A DNA stretch of 64,000 nt, from positions 1,178,001 through 1,242,000 of the forward strand of contig NZ_JAFBBQ010000001.1 of assembly GCF_016907255.1 (NCBI RefSeq). Reading direction: 5' to 3'. The notes beneath the pieces were generated by a model that saw nothing but the letters and a program-made list of their open reading frames with translations, did not search any database and had not been told where the DNA came from. This stretch comes from Microbacterium keratanolyticum. Lineage in GTDB: Bacteria; Actinomycetota; Actinomycetes; Actinomycetales; Microbacteriaceae. Below are positions 25,712-34,738 of the stretch, piece by piece. The number at the start of each line of letters is the position of its first letter. Position 1 is the stretch's first letter. The position numbers and the translations under genes were made by a program.

Positions 25712-26845
25712 CTACTTTCCGGTGACGCTCGCCGGCGGCTCGACGCCGTAGTCGGCGAGCCATCCTGCGTCGAGGTTGTCGGCGCTGACCTTGGTCGGGT
25801 CGCTCGCGACCAGCGCGGGGGCCGTCTTGCCCAGCACACCGTACGCGCCCGCGCGGGCGAGGCCGACACCGATGTCGATCGATCCGTTTCCGACCATGCC
25901 GGCGACGTTCGTCCCGTTGAGCATCGCGGCGGCGACCGTGGTGTCGAGATCGTTGGTGACGACCTGAATATCGGTGCGACCGGATGCCTTGATCGCCGCG
26001 AGCACGCCCTGTGCAGCCGTCGCCCACGAGACGTAGATGCCCTTGAGGTTCGGGTTCTTCGCGATCATCGCGGCGGCGATGGTCTGCGTGTCGGTCTCCT
26101 GCGCGAAGCCCTGCTCCTCGACGATCGTGATGTCGGGGTACGAATAGGCCGTCCACGCCTTGAACGACTCATCGCGCTGATTCGTGAACCAGAAGTTCGC
26201 GTTGTAGCTCAGATAGCCGATCTCGCCCGTGCCGTCGAGCGCGTCGCCGAGGATCTCCGCGTTGGCGCGACCCGCCTTGGCGAGGTCTTCCGTCACGATC
26301 GAGACAAAGTCGGTCCCGGCTTTCCAGCCCGCGGGCGGCGTTGTCATGATGACGAGCTTCGCACCGGCATCCTTGATCGGCTGGAACGAGGTGGCCGCCG
26401 AGGTGGGGTCGACGGCGATCGCCACGACGATGTCGGGGTTGAGCGCCATGACGGTCTGCACGTTGTTCGCCTGGGTCGCGGCGTCGAAGCCGGCCTGGGT
26501 GCTCGCGACGACCTCGACGCCGAGACGCTCGAACTCCTGGCGCGCGCCCTGTTCGACGGCGGCGACGAAGTCTCCGGAGGTGTGCCAGATGAAGGCTGCG
26601 GTGAGGTCGCCGTCGGCGATCTGCTTCTCTTCATCCGCGGTGAGAACGACGTCGGCCAGGGGACCGGGAGTCTCGCCGTTGGGGCCGGTGAACTCGAGGC
26701 TGGGCTCGGCGGCGGGAGTCTTCGACTCGGCGGCGGAATCACCGGAGGATGCTGCGGGGGCGGCGCAGCCGGTGAGCAGAAGTGCGCCGGCAACGATGCC
26801 GGTGAGAGCCACGTGCGCGCCGCGGCGAGCGATTCGGGTAGTCAT
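25712..26845 (-). CDS. Sugar ABC transporter substrate-binding lipoprotein (ribose type)
   Basis: A 377-residue extracellular receptor of the RbsB/periplasmic-binding-protein-1 family. Signal peptide with lipobox LLLTGC (Cys near residue 27), then an Ala/Ser/Glu linker, then the two-lobe fold. The start is ATG 26845 (MTTRIARRG) with GAAAGG 7 nt upstream; a TTG five codons earlier is unlikely. First gene of the operon whose products import and process an unidentified ligand. The divergent ROK regulator is 235 bp away. Confidence 0.9.
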   Translation of the reverse strand: MTTRIARRGAHVALTGIVAGALLLTGCAAPAASSGDSAAESKTPAAEPSLEFTGPNGETPGPLADVVLTADEEKQIADGDLTAAFIWHTSGDFVAAVEQGARQEFERLGVEVVASTQAGFDAATQANNVQTVMALNPDIVVAIAVDPTSAATSFQPIKDAGAKLVIMTTPPAGWKAGTDFVSIVTEDLAKAGRANAEILGDALDGTGEIGYLSYNANFWFTNQRDESFKAWTAYSYPDITIVEEQGFAQETDTQTIAAAMIAKNPNLKGIYVSWATAAQGVLAAIKASGRTDIQVVTNDLDTTVAAAMLNGTNVAGMVGNGSIDIGVGLARAGAYGVLGKTAPALVASDPTKVSADNLDAGWLADYGVEPPASVTGK

Positions 26846-26914
26846 GAGAAAGCCTTTCAACCTGCACAGCGGGAGGGCTGACCCCTGGGTGGGGTGTCGC
26901 CGTTGACATGCCTA

Positions 26915-26937
26915 TTTGATTGCATTGCGAAATCAAA
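26915..26937. promoter_or_regulatory. Inverted repeat between ABC operon and ROK regulator
   Basis: TTTGATT (26915-26921) and AATCAAA (26931-26937) are perfect 7-bp arms separated by 9 bp. They lie in an unusually AT-rich stretch between divergent genes. A candidate operator for the ROK regulator at 27081. The intergenic stretch of 235 bp holds no other clear gene. Confidence 0.5.
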
Positions 26938-27080
26938 GTCAAGCCAGAATCGATAAGAAGTGGGAAATTGCCCCTGATGGCGACCCGCAGTCGACGTCCG
27001 ATCACCCTCATTGCAATCTTCGTGACGCGAATGTGGAAGTATGGTCGAACCAGCCGATTTCGCCGCGCAGAGGGGGTTTC

Positions 27081-28220
27081 GTGGTCCACGACACACGTGA
27101 GATCAACCGCAACACGGTGCTCGCACACCTGCTGCGTCACAGACCCGTCACGCGCAAGCACCTCGCCGATCTCACCGGCATCTCGGCCGCCACCGTCACC
27201 CGCGCGATCGATCAGCTCATCGCCGACGGCCTCGTATACGAGGTGTCCGAGCTCGTCTCCGAGCAGCGGGGGCGCCGAGCTGTCCTCCTCGACATCCACA
27301 CCCCGCACAGTGAAGTCGTCGGAGTCGACCTCGGAGCATCCAACACCCGGCTCGTGACCGCCGACCTCGGAGGAGCGATCCGCGCGCAGACCAGCCTGCC
27401 GACACCGCAGGGCGCCGACGCACACGAACTCGCGCGGTGGGTCGCGAATGAGATCCGCAGCCTCGCCGGCGCCGAGCATCCGCACCTCCGGTGCGCTTTC
27501 GTCGGCCTGCCAGGAGCCGTGAGCAGCGACGGTCACACGATCACCAACGCCCCCAACATGCCGCAGCTTGAGCGCTCCGAGTTCATCGACCTGCTCACGC
27601 AGGAACTCGGCTTCCCCGCGCGCGGCGACAATGACGCGAACCTTGCTCTCCTCGGCGAGCAGCACTTCGGCGCCGCTCGTGGCATCCCCACCGCCGTCAT
27701 GCTGACGATCGGCGCCGGCCTCGGCGCGGGCGTCGCCGTCGACGGGCGCATCCTGCGCGGCAAACAGGGCGTGGTCGGCGAGTTCGGCCAGCTTCCCGCC
27801 GGCCCCCTCGGCACGCGCCTCGAGCTCATGGTGACCGGCCCCGGCCTCACGCGCCTCGCCGCCGAATCGGGGATCGCGATCACCTCCCCCGCCGAGATCT
27901 TCGCCGCCGATGCCCCCCAGCCGCTGCGCTCCCTGCGGGCGCACTTCGATCAGGCACTGCTCATCGTCCTGACCGCCGCGACCGTCTCCTGTGAGCCCGA
28001 GGTCATCGTGCTCGGCGGCGGCGTCTCTGCATCGCTCGTCGACGACCTGCCACGCTACGAGACGATGCTCACGCACCACCTCGGACTCGCCCCCCGGCTG
28101 GTGTTCTCCGCCCTCGGTGAGTACGCCGGCGCACACGGAGCGGCGGTGGCCGCCCTGCACGAGCGCTATCTCACACTGGGCGTGCACGAGTCAGAGCTCG
28201 CCACCCTCCCGGCTTCCTGA
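27081..28220 (+). CDS. ROK-family transcriptional regulator
   Basis: A 379-residue NagC/Mlc-type regulator. N-terminal winged helix: INRNTVLAHLLRHRPVTRKHLADLTGISAATVTRAIDQL split over residues 7-45. It then has the ROK domain with GVDLGASNTRLV, RGDNDANLALLGEQ and GAGLGAGVAVDGRILRGKQGVVGEFGQLP. The zinc cysteines are missing here too. GTG 27081 has AGAGGGGG about 7 nt upstream; a longer frame upstream is unlikely. Divergent from the yhfX/php operon, so probably its repressor with the imported ligand as effector. Confidence 0.85.
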   Translation: MVHDTREINRNTVLAHLLRHRPVTRKHLADLTGISAATVTRAIDQLIADGLVYEVSELVSEQRGRRAVLLDIHTPHSEVVGVDLGASNTRLVTADLGGAIRAQTSLPTPQGADAHELARWVANEIRSLAGAEHPHLRCAFVGLPGAVSSDGHTITNAPNMPQLERSEFIDLLTQELGFPARGDNDANLALLGEQHFGAARGIPTAVMLTIGAGLGAGVAVDGRILRGKQGVVGEFGQLPAGPLGTRLELMVTGPGLTRLAAESGIAITSPAEIFAADAPQPLRSLRAHFDQALLIVLTAATVSCEPEVIVLGGGVSASLVDDLPRYETMLTHHLGLAPRLVFSALGEYAGAHGAAVAALHERYLTLGVHESELATLPAS

Positions 28221-28224
28221 ACGA

Positions 28225-29220
28225 CTACGCCGACTCGCGCACGACGAGTTCGGTCGACAGGATCGTCGTCTGCGGCGGCGTGCCTCCGGCGAGGCGCGCG
28301 AGCAGCACGTTCGCCATCTCCTCGCCCTGGGCGTACATCGGCTGCCGCACTGTCGTGAGCAGTGGCGTCGTCGTCAGGGCGATGGGCGAATCATCGAAGC
28401 CGATGAGCGCCACATCTTCGGGCACGCGGATCCCCGCTGCGTTCAGCACGGTGAGAGCACCACGCGCCATCAGGTCACTCGCCACGAAGACCGCATCCGG
28501 GCGTCCGACGGCGAGGATCTGTCGCATCGCAGCGGCACCGCTGGCTTCCGTGTAGTCACCCTCCGCTTCGGCGAAGGCCACGAGTCCGGCATCCGCCAGA
28601 GTTGCGTGGAAGCCCTGCGCACGATCCGCCGCGGCAAGCATCGTGCGTGGCCCGTTGATCGCCGCGATGCGCGAATGCCCCGCCTGCACGAGGTGTGCGG
28701 TGGCCGTGCGCCCGCCCGCGACGTTGTCGATGTCGACCACGTAGTCGTTGTCGCCCACCGCCGCAGGACGACCGCCGAAGACCACGGGGACGGCATCGGC
28801 GATCTGATCGATGAAGGCGTCGCTCGTGTGGTGCGACACGATGAGGGCACCGTCGACGCCGCCGTTGCGGATGAAGCTCGTCATCTTGTTGCCGGGGTCA
28901 TTGCTCGCGATGAGCAGGTTGAGCAGATAGTCGGATCCGCCCAGCGCGCCAGTGATCCCCGCCACGATCGCCGCGAAGAACGGGTCGCCGAAGAACGTGG
29001 TGGTGTCTTCGGGAACGATCAGCGCGATCGCGTGGGTCTGCCGCGAGGCCAGCGACCGCGCCGCACGGTTGGGCACGTAGTTGAGGCGCTGGATCGCCGC
29101 GTTCACCGCGTCCAGTGCCTCCGGGCTCACAGCCGTCGAGCCGTTGACCACCCGCGACACCGTCGAGCGCGAGACTCCCGCAGCGGAGGCCACTTCTTCG
29201 ATCGTCGCCCGTGACGGCAC
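28225..29220 (-). CDS. cebR: LacI-family repressor, CebR-like
   Basis: A 331-residue repressor. N-terminal helix-turn-helix ATIEEVASAAGVSRSTVSRVVNGS and hinge RLNYVPNRAARSLASRQT, then the ligand-binding domain. Last gene of the cellobiose operon, 27 nt after bglC. Two perfect TGGGAGCGCTCCCA sites, the known CebR operator sequence of Streptomyces, precede cebE, so the repressor is probably autoregulated and released by cello-oligosaccharides. GTG 29220 is chosen; GTG 29238 would add six residues. It ends 4 nt from the convergent ROK regulator gene. Confidence 0.85.
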   Translation of the reverse strand: MPSRATIEEVASAAGVSRSTVSRVVNGSTAVSPEALDAVNAAIQRLNYVPNRAARSLASRQTHAIALIVPEDTTTFFGDPFFAAIVAGITGALGGSDYLLNLLIASNDPGNKMTSFIRNGGVDGALIVSHHTSDAFIDQIADAVPVVFGGRPAAVGDNDYVVDIDNVAGGRTATAHLVQAGHSRIAAINGPRTMLAAADRAQGFHATLADAGLVAFAEAEGDYTEASGAAAMRQILAVGRPDAVFVASDLMARGALTVLNAAGIRVPEDVALIGFDDSPIALTTTPLLTTVRQPMYAQGEEMANVLLARLAGGTPPQTTILSTELVVRESA

Positions 29221-29247
29221 AGCTCCCCCTTCGTGCACCGCCGGACG

Positions 29248-30678
<1,431 letters not shown>

Positions 30679-30683
30679 GCGAG

Positions 30684-31571
30684 TCATCCTTTCACTGCGC
30701 CTTGCATGATGCCACTGACCAGTTGCCTGCCAGCCACCGCGAAGAGGATGAGCAGCGGAAGGGTGGCGAGCACCGCTCCCGTGAGCACGATCGAGTAGTC
30801 GATGTAGTAGCCCGACTGCAGCTGGCTGAGCGCTGTCTGCAGAGTGGGGTTCTGGGGAGAGAGCACGATCAGCGGCCACAGGTAGTCGGTCCAGGCCGTC
30901 ATGAACGTGAAGAGCCCGAGGATCGCCATGGCCGGGCGCGCGGCGGGAACGCCGACGGTCAGGAAGGTGCGGAACTGGTTCGCACCGTCCATCCGGGCGG
31001 CTTCGATGAGCTCGTCGGGGATGACGTCGACGAGGTACTGCCGCATGAAGAACACACCGAACGCCGTCACGAGGGTCGGCACGATCACCGCCCCGATCGA
31101 ACCGGTCCATCCCAGTTCGCGCATCACCATGAACAGGGGGATGATTCCCAGCTGCGTGGGAATGGCCATCGTCGCGATCACGAAGATCATCAGCCCGTCG
31201 CGTCCGCGGAAACGGAGTTTGGCGAAGGCGTAGCCCGCGAGGGTCGAGAAGGTCACGACCGAGATCGTGATGATCGCGGAGATCAGGAACGAGTTGCCCA
31301 GCGCCAGCCAGAAGGGGATCGCGTCGAGCACGGTGGCGGCGTTGGCGAGGAAGTTGCCACCCGGAATCAGCGGCAGGGTCTCGCCGCGCGTCGCGTTGGT
31401 GCCGCTCGCGACGACGACCGACCACCACAGCGGGTAGACGCTGCCGATGAGGAACGCGGCGAGGAGCCCGTAGGTGAGAAAGCCGGGGCGACTGCCGATG
31501 CCGGCGGTTCCTCCCGCACGGCCACGACGACGGACCTTCTCGGGAACGCTGAGAAGCTCGGTGGCGGTCAT
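30684..31571 (-). CDS. cebG: Cellobiose ABC transporter permease CebG
   Basis: A 295-residue MalG-type permease with six helices and the EAA loop ELIEAARMDGANQFRTFLTVGVPAARPAM. It pairs with CebF. N-terminus is short and cytosolic (MTATELLSVPEKVRRRG). Start overlaps the cebF stop by 4 bp. No ATPase gene is in this operon; such transporters share an MsiK-like ATPase encoded elsewhere. Confidence 0.9.
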   Translation of the reverse strand: MTATELLSVPEKVRRRGRAGGTAGIGSRPGFLTYGLLAAFLIGSVYPLWWSVVVASGTNATRGETLPLIPGGNFLANAATVLDAIPFWLALGNSFLISAIITISVVTFSTLAGYAFAKLRFRGRDGLMIFVIATMAIPTQLGIIPLFMVMRELGWTGSIGAVIVPTLVTAFGVFFMRQYLVDVIPDELIEAARMDGANQFRTFLTVGVPAARPAMAILGLFTFMTAWTDYLWPLIVLSPQNPTLQTALSQLQSGYYIDYSIVLTGAVLATLPLLILFAVAGRQLVSGIMQGAVKG

Positions 31572-32599
31572 CGGCCTTCCTCCTTTGCGGCGGATCGGAT
31601 GCGACGGCGAGCCGCGCGGTTCTTCGGGGCGTCTCCGGTGGAGATCCGCCGGGAGAGCAGGAAGTTGATCACGCCGATGCCGACGATGAGCACGAAGAGC
31701 AGGATGGCGACGGCGGATGCTTCGCCGAGATCGCGCCGGAAGAAGGCGAGCTCCCAGAGGAACAGCACCGTGGTCTGGAACTGGCGATCGCTGCCGCCGA
31801 TGCCGCCCGCAGTCGAGGCGTCGAACAGCTTCGGTTCAGCGAAGATCTGCAGTCCGCCGATCGTCGCGGTGATGATGACGAAGATGAGGGTGGGACGGAT
31901 CGTCGGGATCGTGATCGAGAAGAAGCGGCGCACGGGGCCCGCCCCATCGAGTGCGGCCGACTCGTAGAGGTCGCGCGGAACCGCCTGCATGGCGGCGAGC
32001 AGGATGAGGGCGTTGTATCCGGTCCAACGGAAGTTGACCATGACGGCGATCGCCACGTGCGAGAGGAAGGTGTTGTGCTTCCACTCCTGGTCGGCGATGC
32101 CGATCAGGTTCAGCAGATTGTTGGCGAGACCATCGGCCTCGTTGAAGATGCTGGAGAAGATGAGAGCCACCGCGACCGGTGTGACGACGAACGGGATCAG
32201 CACGCTCATCCGCCAGAAGGTCGGCGCGCGCAGGCCGCGGTCGAGCAGGTATGCGACGACGAGAGCGACGGTCAGCTGCGGGATGGCAGAGAGCACGAAG
32301 ATGCTGAGCGTGTTGCCGATCGAGTTCCAGAACATGTGATCGCCGAGGATCTCGACGAAGTTGCCGAGGCCCACGAACCCGCCTTCGCCCTTGAGCAGAT
32401 CCCACTCGTGCATCGCGACGTAGACCGTGTACACGAGGGGGAACAGGCCGACCAGGCCGAACAGGAGGAAGAAGGGGGCGATGTAGAAGTACGGCGATGC
32501 GCTGTGATCGAACCGCGAGAGGCGGTGACGACGGCGCGGGGCCGGTGCCGTGGGCGGCGGAGCCGCAGGGGCGGATGCGCGGGGCGCGGTGAGCGTCAT
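31568..32599 (-). CDS. cebF: Cellobiose ABC transporter permease CebF
   Basis: A 343-residue MalF-type permease. Long Ala/Pro-rich cytosolic N-terminus (about 35 residues), six helices, EAA loop DLYESAALDGAGPVRRFFSITIPTIRPT. ATG 32599 is preceded by AAGGACACACC. It is separated from cebE by a 111-nt gap that contains a strong hairpin, which probably lowers permease expression relative to the binding protein. Confidence 0.9.
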   Translation of the reverse strand: MTLTAPRASAPAAPPPTAPAPRRRHRLSRFDHSASPYFYIAPFFLLFGLVGLFPLVYTVYVAMHEWDLLKGEGGFVGLGNFVEILGDHMFWNSIGNTLSIFVLSAIPQLTVALVVAYLLDRGLRAPTFWRMSVLIPFVVTPVAVALIFSSIFNEADGLANNLLNLIGIADQEWKHNTFLSHVAIAVMVNFRWTGYNALILLAAMQAVPRDLYESAALDGAGPVRRFFSITIPTIRPTLIFVIITATIGGLQIFAEPKLFDASTAGGIGGSDRQFQTTVLFLWELAFFRRDLGEASAVAILLFVLIVGIGVINFLLSRRISTGDAPKNRAARRRIRSAAKEEGR

Positions 32600-32620
32600 G
32601 GTGTGTCCTTGCAAGCGAGA

Positions 32621-32704
32621 GGGCGTTTCGCCTCGCCCGCGCTCACGCGCCGACCGGAGGCCGGCGCGTGAGCCCAGAGCGGGACGAGCGAGACGAAACG
32701 CTCC
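32621..32704 (-). terminator. Intercistronic hairpin between cebE and cebF
   Basis: Inner stem GCTCACGCGCCG (32641-32652) pairs perfectly with CGGCGCGTGAGC (32662-32673). Outer, imperfect arms (32621-32640 and 32679-32704, sharing GCGTTTCG/CGAAACGC) extend it. Probably a partial terminator or RNA stabiliser that keeps cebE mRNA abundant while reducing downstream expression. Confidence 0.7.
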
Positions 32705-32710
32705 AGCGGA

Positions 32711-34021
32711 TCAGCCGACGAGGTCCTTCAGCAGGGTGAGGGCCTGGTCCCAGGCGCCCTGGGTGTTCGTCTCGCCGCGGTCGAGTGCGTTGAGCGCGGG
32801 GCCGAAGACGTTCTCCTGGATCACCGAGTCATCCGCACCCTTGAACTGCGCGACGACACCCTTGGCCCGCTCGGCGAGGATGGCACCCGTGGGCGCGTCG
32901 TTGAAGAAGGCGTTCGGCGTCGCGTCCGCAGCGAGGGTCTCCTGCGCCTTGATGGTCGAGGGGAAGTTGCCCGCCGCTGCGGACTGCTTCACCTGCTGCT
33001 CGGGCTGCGTCAGCCAGTCGGCGAGCTTCGCAGCCGCTTCCTTGTTCTTCGAGGTCTCCGGGATGGAGAGGAACGCGCCGCCCCAGTTGGCTGCGCCACC
33101 GGGGAACACGTCAGCGAAGTCCCAGCCCGTCGACGCATCGCCGCCGCCGGCTTCCACCTGACCCTGAACGACGCCGAGCATCCACCCGGGGCAAACGAAC
33201 GTCGCGAAGGTGCCGTCGACGAACGACTTGCCGCCGTTCCAGTCCCAGGCCGCCTGCGCAGCGGACTGACCGCCCTCGGCGGCTGCGCCCAGCAGCTCGA
33301 AGCGCTTCTTGAGCTCGGCGTTGCCTTCGACGTTGAGCTCACCGTCGGCGGTGTAGTACCCCTCGTCGAGCTGGTTGACCATGGCGTTCCAGACGAAGCC
33401 GGAGTGGTCGTACCAGGCCTTGCCTGTCTTCGCGGTGTAGTCGGCGCCGACGGCGAAGAAGTTCTCCCAGTCGCCGTTGAGAAGCTCCGCGACCGAGTCA
33501 CGATCCTTCGCGAGACCGGCGGCTTCGAACGCGGCACCGTTGTAGCAGATGCCCGCAGGCCCGATGTCGGTGCCGTAGCCGATGACGCGGCCGTCGGCAT
33601 CCGTCGCCTGACCGTACTTCCAGTCGACCCAGTCGCCCTTGCGGTCCTCGATGCCGTAGTCGCGCAGGTCGACGAAGGTGTCGGACACGTCCATGATGGC
33701 GCCGAGCCATCCCTCTTCGATCGCGACGACGTCGCTGAGGCCGGAGCCGGCGGCGATCTTCGTGAAGGCGTCGGTGCGTGCGTTGCCGCCGGTGTCGATG
33801 TTGGTCGCCTCGATCGTGACGTTCGGGTTGAGCTTCTCGTACTCCTTGTAGAGGTCGTCGTAGCCGAAGGTGCCGAAGGTGGTCACGGTGAGTGTGACCT
33901 TCTCATCGCCGGCGGCGGCGTCACCGCCGGGCGCTGCGGCAGAGCAGCCGGCGATGGCGAGGGTGGAGACGGATGCGACGGCGGCGACAGCCAGGATCCG
34001 TCGGCGTGCAGGTGCGTTCAC
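32711..34021 (-). CDS. cebE: Cellobiose ABC transporter substrate-binding lipoprotein CebE
   Basis: A 436-residue extracellular sugar-binding protein (family 1, MalE-like). Signal MNAPARRRILAVAAVASVST and lipobox IAGC; Ala/Gly/Asp linker; then the two-lobe fold with many Trp and Tyr, as expected for glycan stacking (GDWVDWKYGQATD, AAWDWNGGKSF). GTG 34021 has AAAGGAG 8 nt upstream. First gene of cebE-F-G-bglC-cebR, with two CebR boxes 60-110 bp upstream. The substrate is inferred from operators and BglC, not proved. Confidence 0.88.
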   Translation of the reverse strand: MNAPARRRILAVAAVASVSTLAIAGCSAAAPGGDAAAGDEKVTLTVTTFGTFGYDDLYKEYEKLNPNVTIEATNIDTGGNARTDAFTKIAAGSGLSDVVAIEEGWLGAIMDVSDTFVDLRDYGIEDRKGDWVDWKYGQATDADGRVIGYGTDIGPAGICYNGAAFEAAGLAKDRDSVAELLNGDWENFFAVGADYTAKTGKAWYDHSGFVWNAMVNQLDEGYYTADGELNVEGNAELKKRFELLGAAAEGGQSAAQAAWDWNGGKSFVDGTFATFVCPGWMLGVVQGQVEAGGGDASTGWDFADVFPGGAANWGGAFLSIPETSKNKEAAAKLADWLTQPEQQVKQSAAAGNFPSTIKAQETLAADATPNAFFNDAPTGAILAERAKGVVAQFKGADDSVIQENVFGPALNALDRGETNTQGAWDQALTLLKDLVG

Positions 34022-34083
34022 GGGATCACTCCTTTGTGTGGTGAATGGTGCAGGGGGGTGGTGCTCGGGTCGTGCACAGCATC

Positions 34084-34099
34084 GTGGGAGCGCTCCCAC
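34084..34099. promoter_or_regulatory. CebR operator 1
   Basis: GTGGGAGCGCTCCCAC, a perfect palindrome containing the CebR box TGGGAGCGCTCCCA. It lies upstream of cebE, 34 bp centre to centre from operator 2. Confidence 0.85.
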
Positions 34100-34118
34100 G
34101 ACGTGAGACCCCACTGTA

Positions 34119-34132
34119 TGGGAGCGCTCCCA
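34119..34132. promoter_or_regulatory. CebR operator 2
   Basis: TGGGAGCGCTCCCA, a second perfect CebR box between cebE and apt. Confidence 0.85.
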
Positions 34133-34189
34133 CCATGTCAAGGCGTCATTGACACCTGACCGCAGCAAGCCGTCACCTCACCCGGCGCG

Positions 34190-34195
34190 TACCCT
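34190..34195 (+). promoter_or_regulatory. -10 box of a leaderless promoter (apt)
   Basis: TACCCT, then TAGGAG, then GTG 34202. The AGGAG touches the start codon and is too close to serve as a ribosome-binding site, whereas the -10 spacing is right for a leaderless transcript. Confidence 0.5.
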
Positions 34196-34201
34196 TAGGA
34201 G

Positions 34202-34732
34202 GTGCCCGAAGCCCCGCTTAGCCCTGCCCTCACCCGCGCCGCGTCTCTGATCCGCGAGATCCCCGACTACCCCGAACCCGGGATCCTGTTCCGCGACATC
34301 ACTCCGCTCCTCGCCGACGCCGAGGCTCTTCGCGTCACGACCGAGGCTCTGATGGAGCCCTTCCTCGGAACCTTCGACGTCGTTGCCGGCATCGAGGCAC
34401 GCGGCTTCATCCTCGCCGGTGCCGCCGCGATCTCCGCGGGCGTCGGGCTCGTGCCGATCCGCAAGGCCGGCAAGCTTCCGCGACCCGCCGCATCCGTCGA
34501 CTACGCCCTCGAATACGGCACCGCGACCATCGAGATGCACGACGATCTGCCCCGCGGCACGCGGATGCTGCTGATCGACGACGTGCTGGCGACCGGCGGC
34601 ACGCTCGCCGCTGGACGCCACCTCGTCGAGACCCTCGGACACACCGTGGCCGGCGTCAGCGTGCTGTTCGAGATCGAGGGCCTCGGCGGGCGCGAGATCG
34701 TGGGCGACCTGCACACGGTCTTCCACTCCTGA
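34202..34732 (+). CDS. apt: Adenine phosphoribosyltransferase
   Basis: A 176-residue salvage enzyme making AMP from adenine and PRPP. Family marks: IPDYPEPGILFRDITPLL near the N-terminus, GIEARGFILAGA and the PRPP loop LLIDDVLATGGTLAA. Full length. GTG 34202 is the start, probably leaderless. It is divergent from the ceb operon and only 6 nt from the convergent BCCT gene. Confidence 0.93.
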   Translation: MPEAPLSPALTRAASLIREIPDYPEPGILFRDITPLLADAEALRVTTEALMEPFLGTFDVVAGIEARGFILAGAAAISAGVGLVPIRKAGKLPRPAASVDYALEYGTATIEMHDDLPRGTRMLLIDDVLATGGTLAAGRHLVETLGHTVAGVSVLFEIEGLGGREIVGDLHTVFHS

Positions 34733-34738
34733 CGGACG

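Noticed and set aside
34197-34202. AGGAG next to the apt start as a ribosome-binding site
   Set aside because: It touches the GTG with no spacer, which is too close to function. The -10 box at 34190 offers a better explanation.
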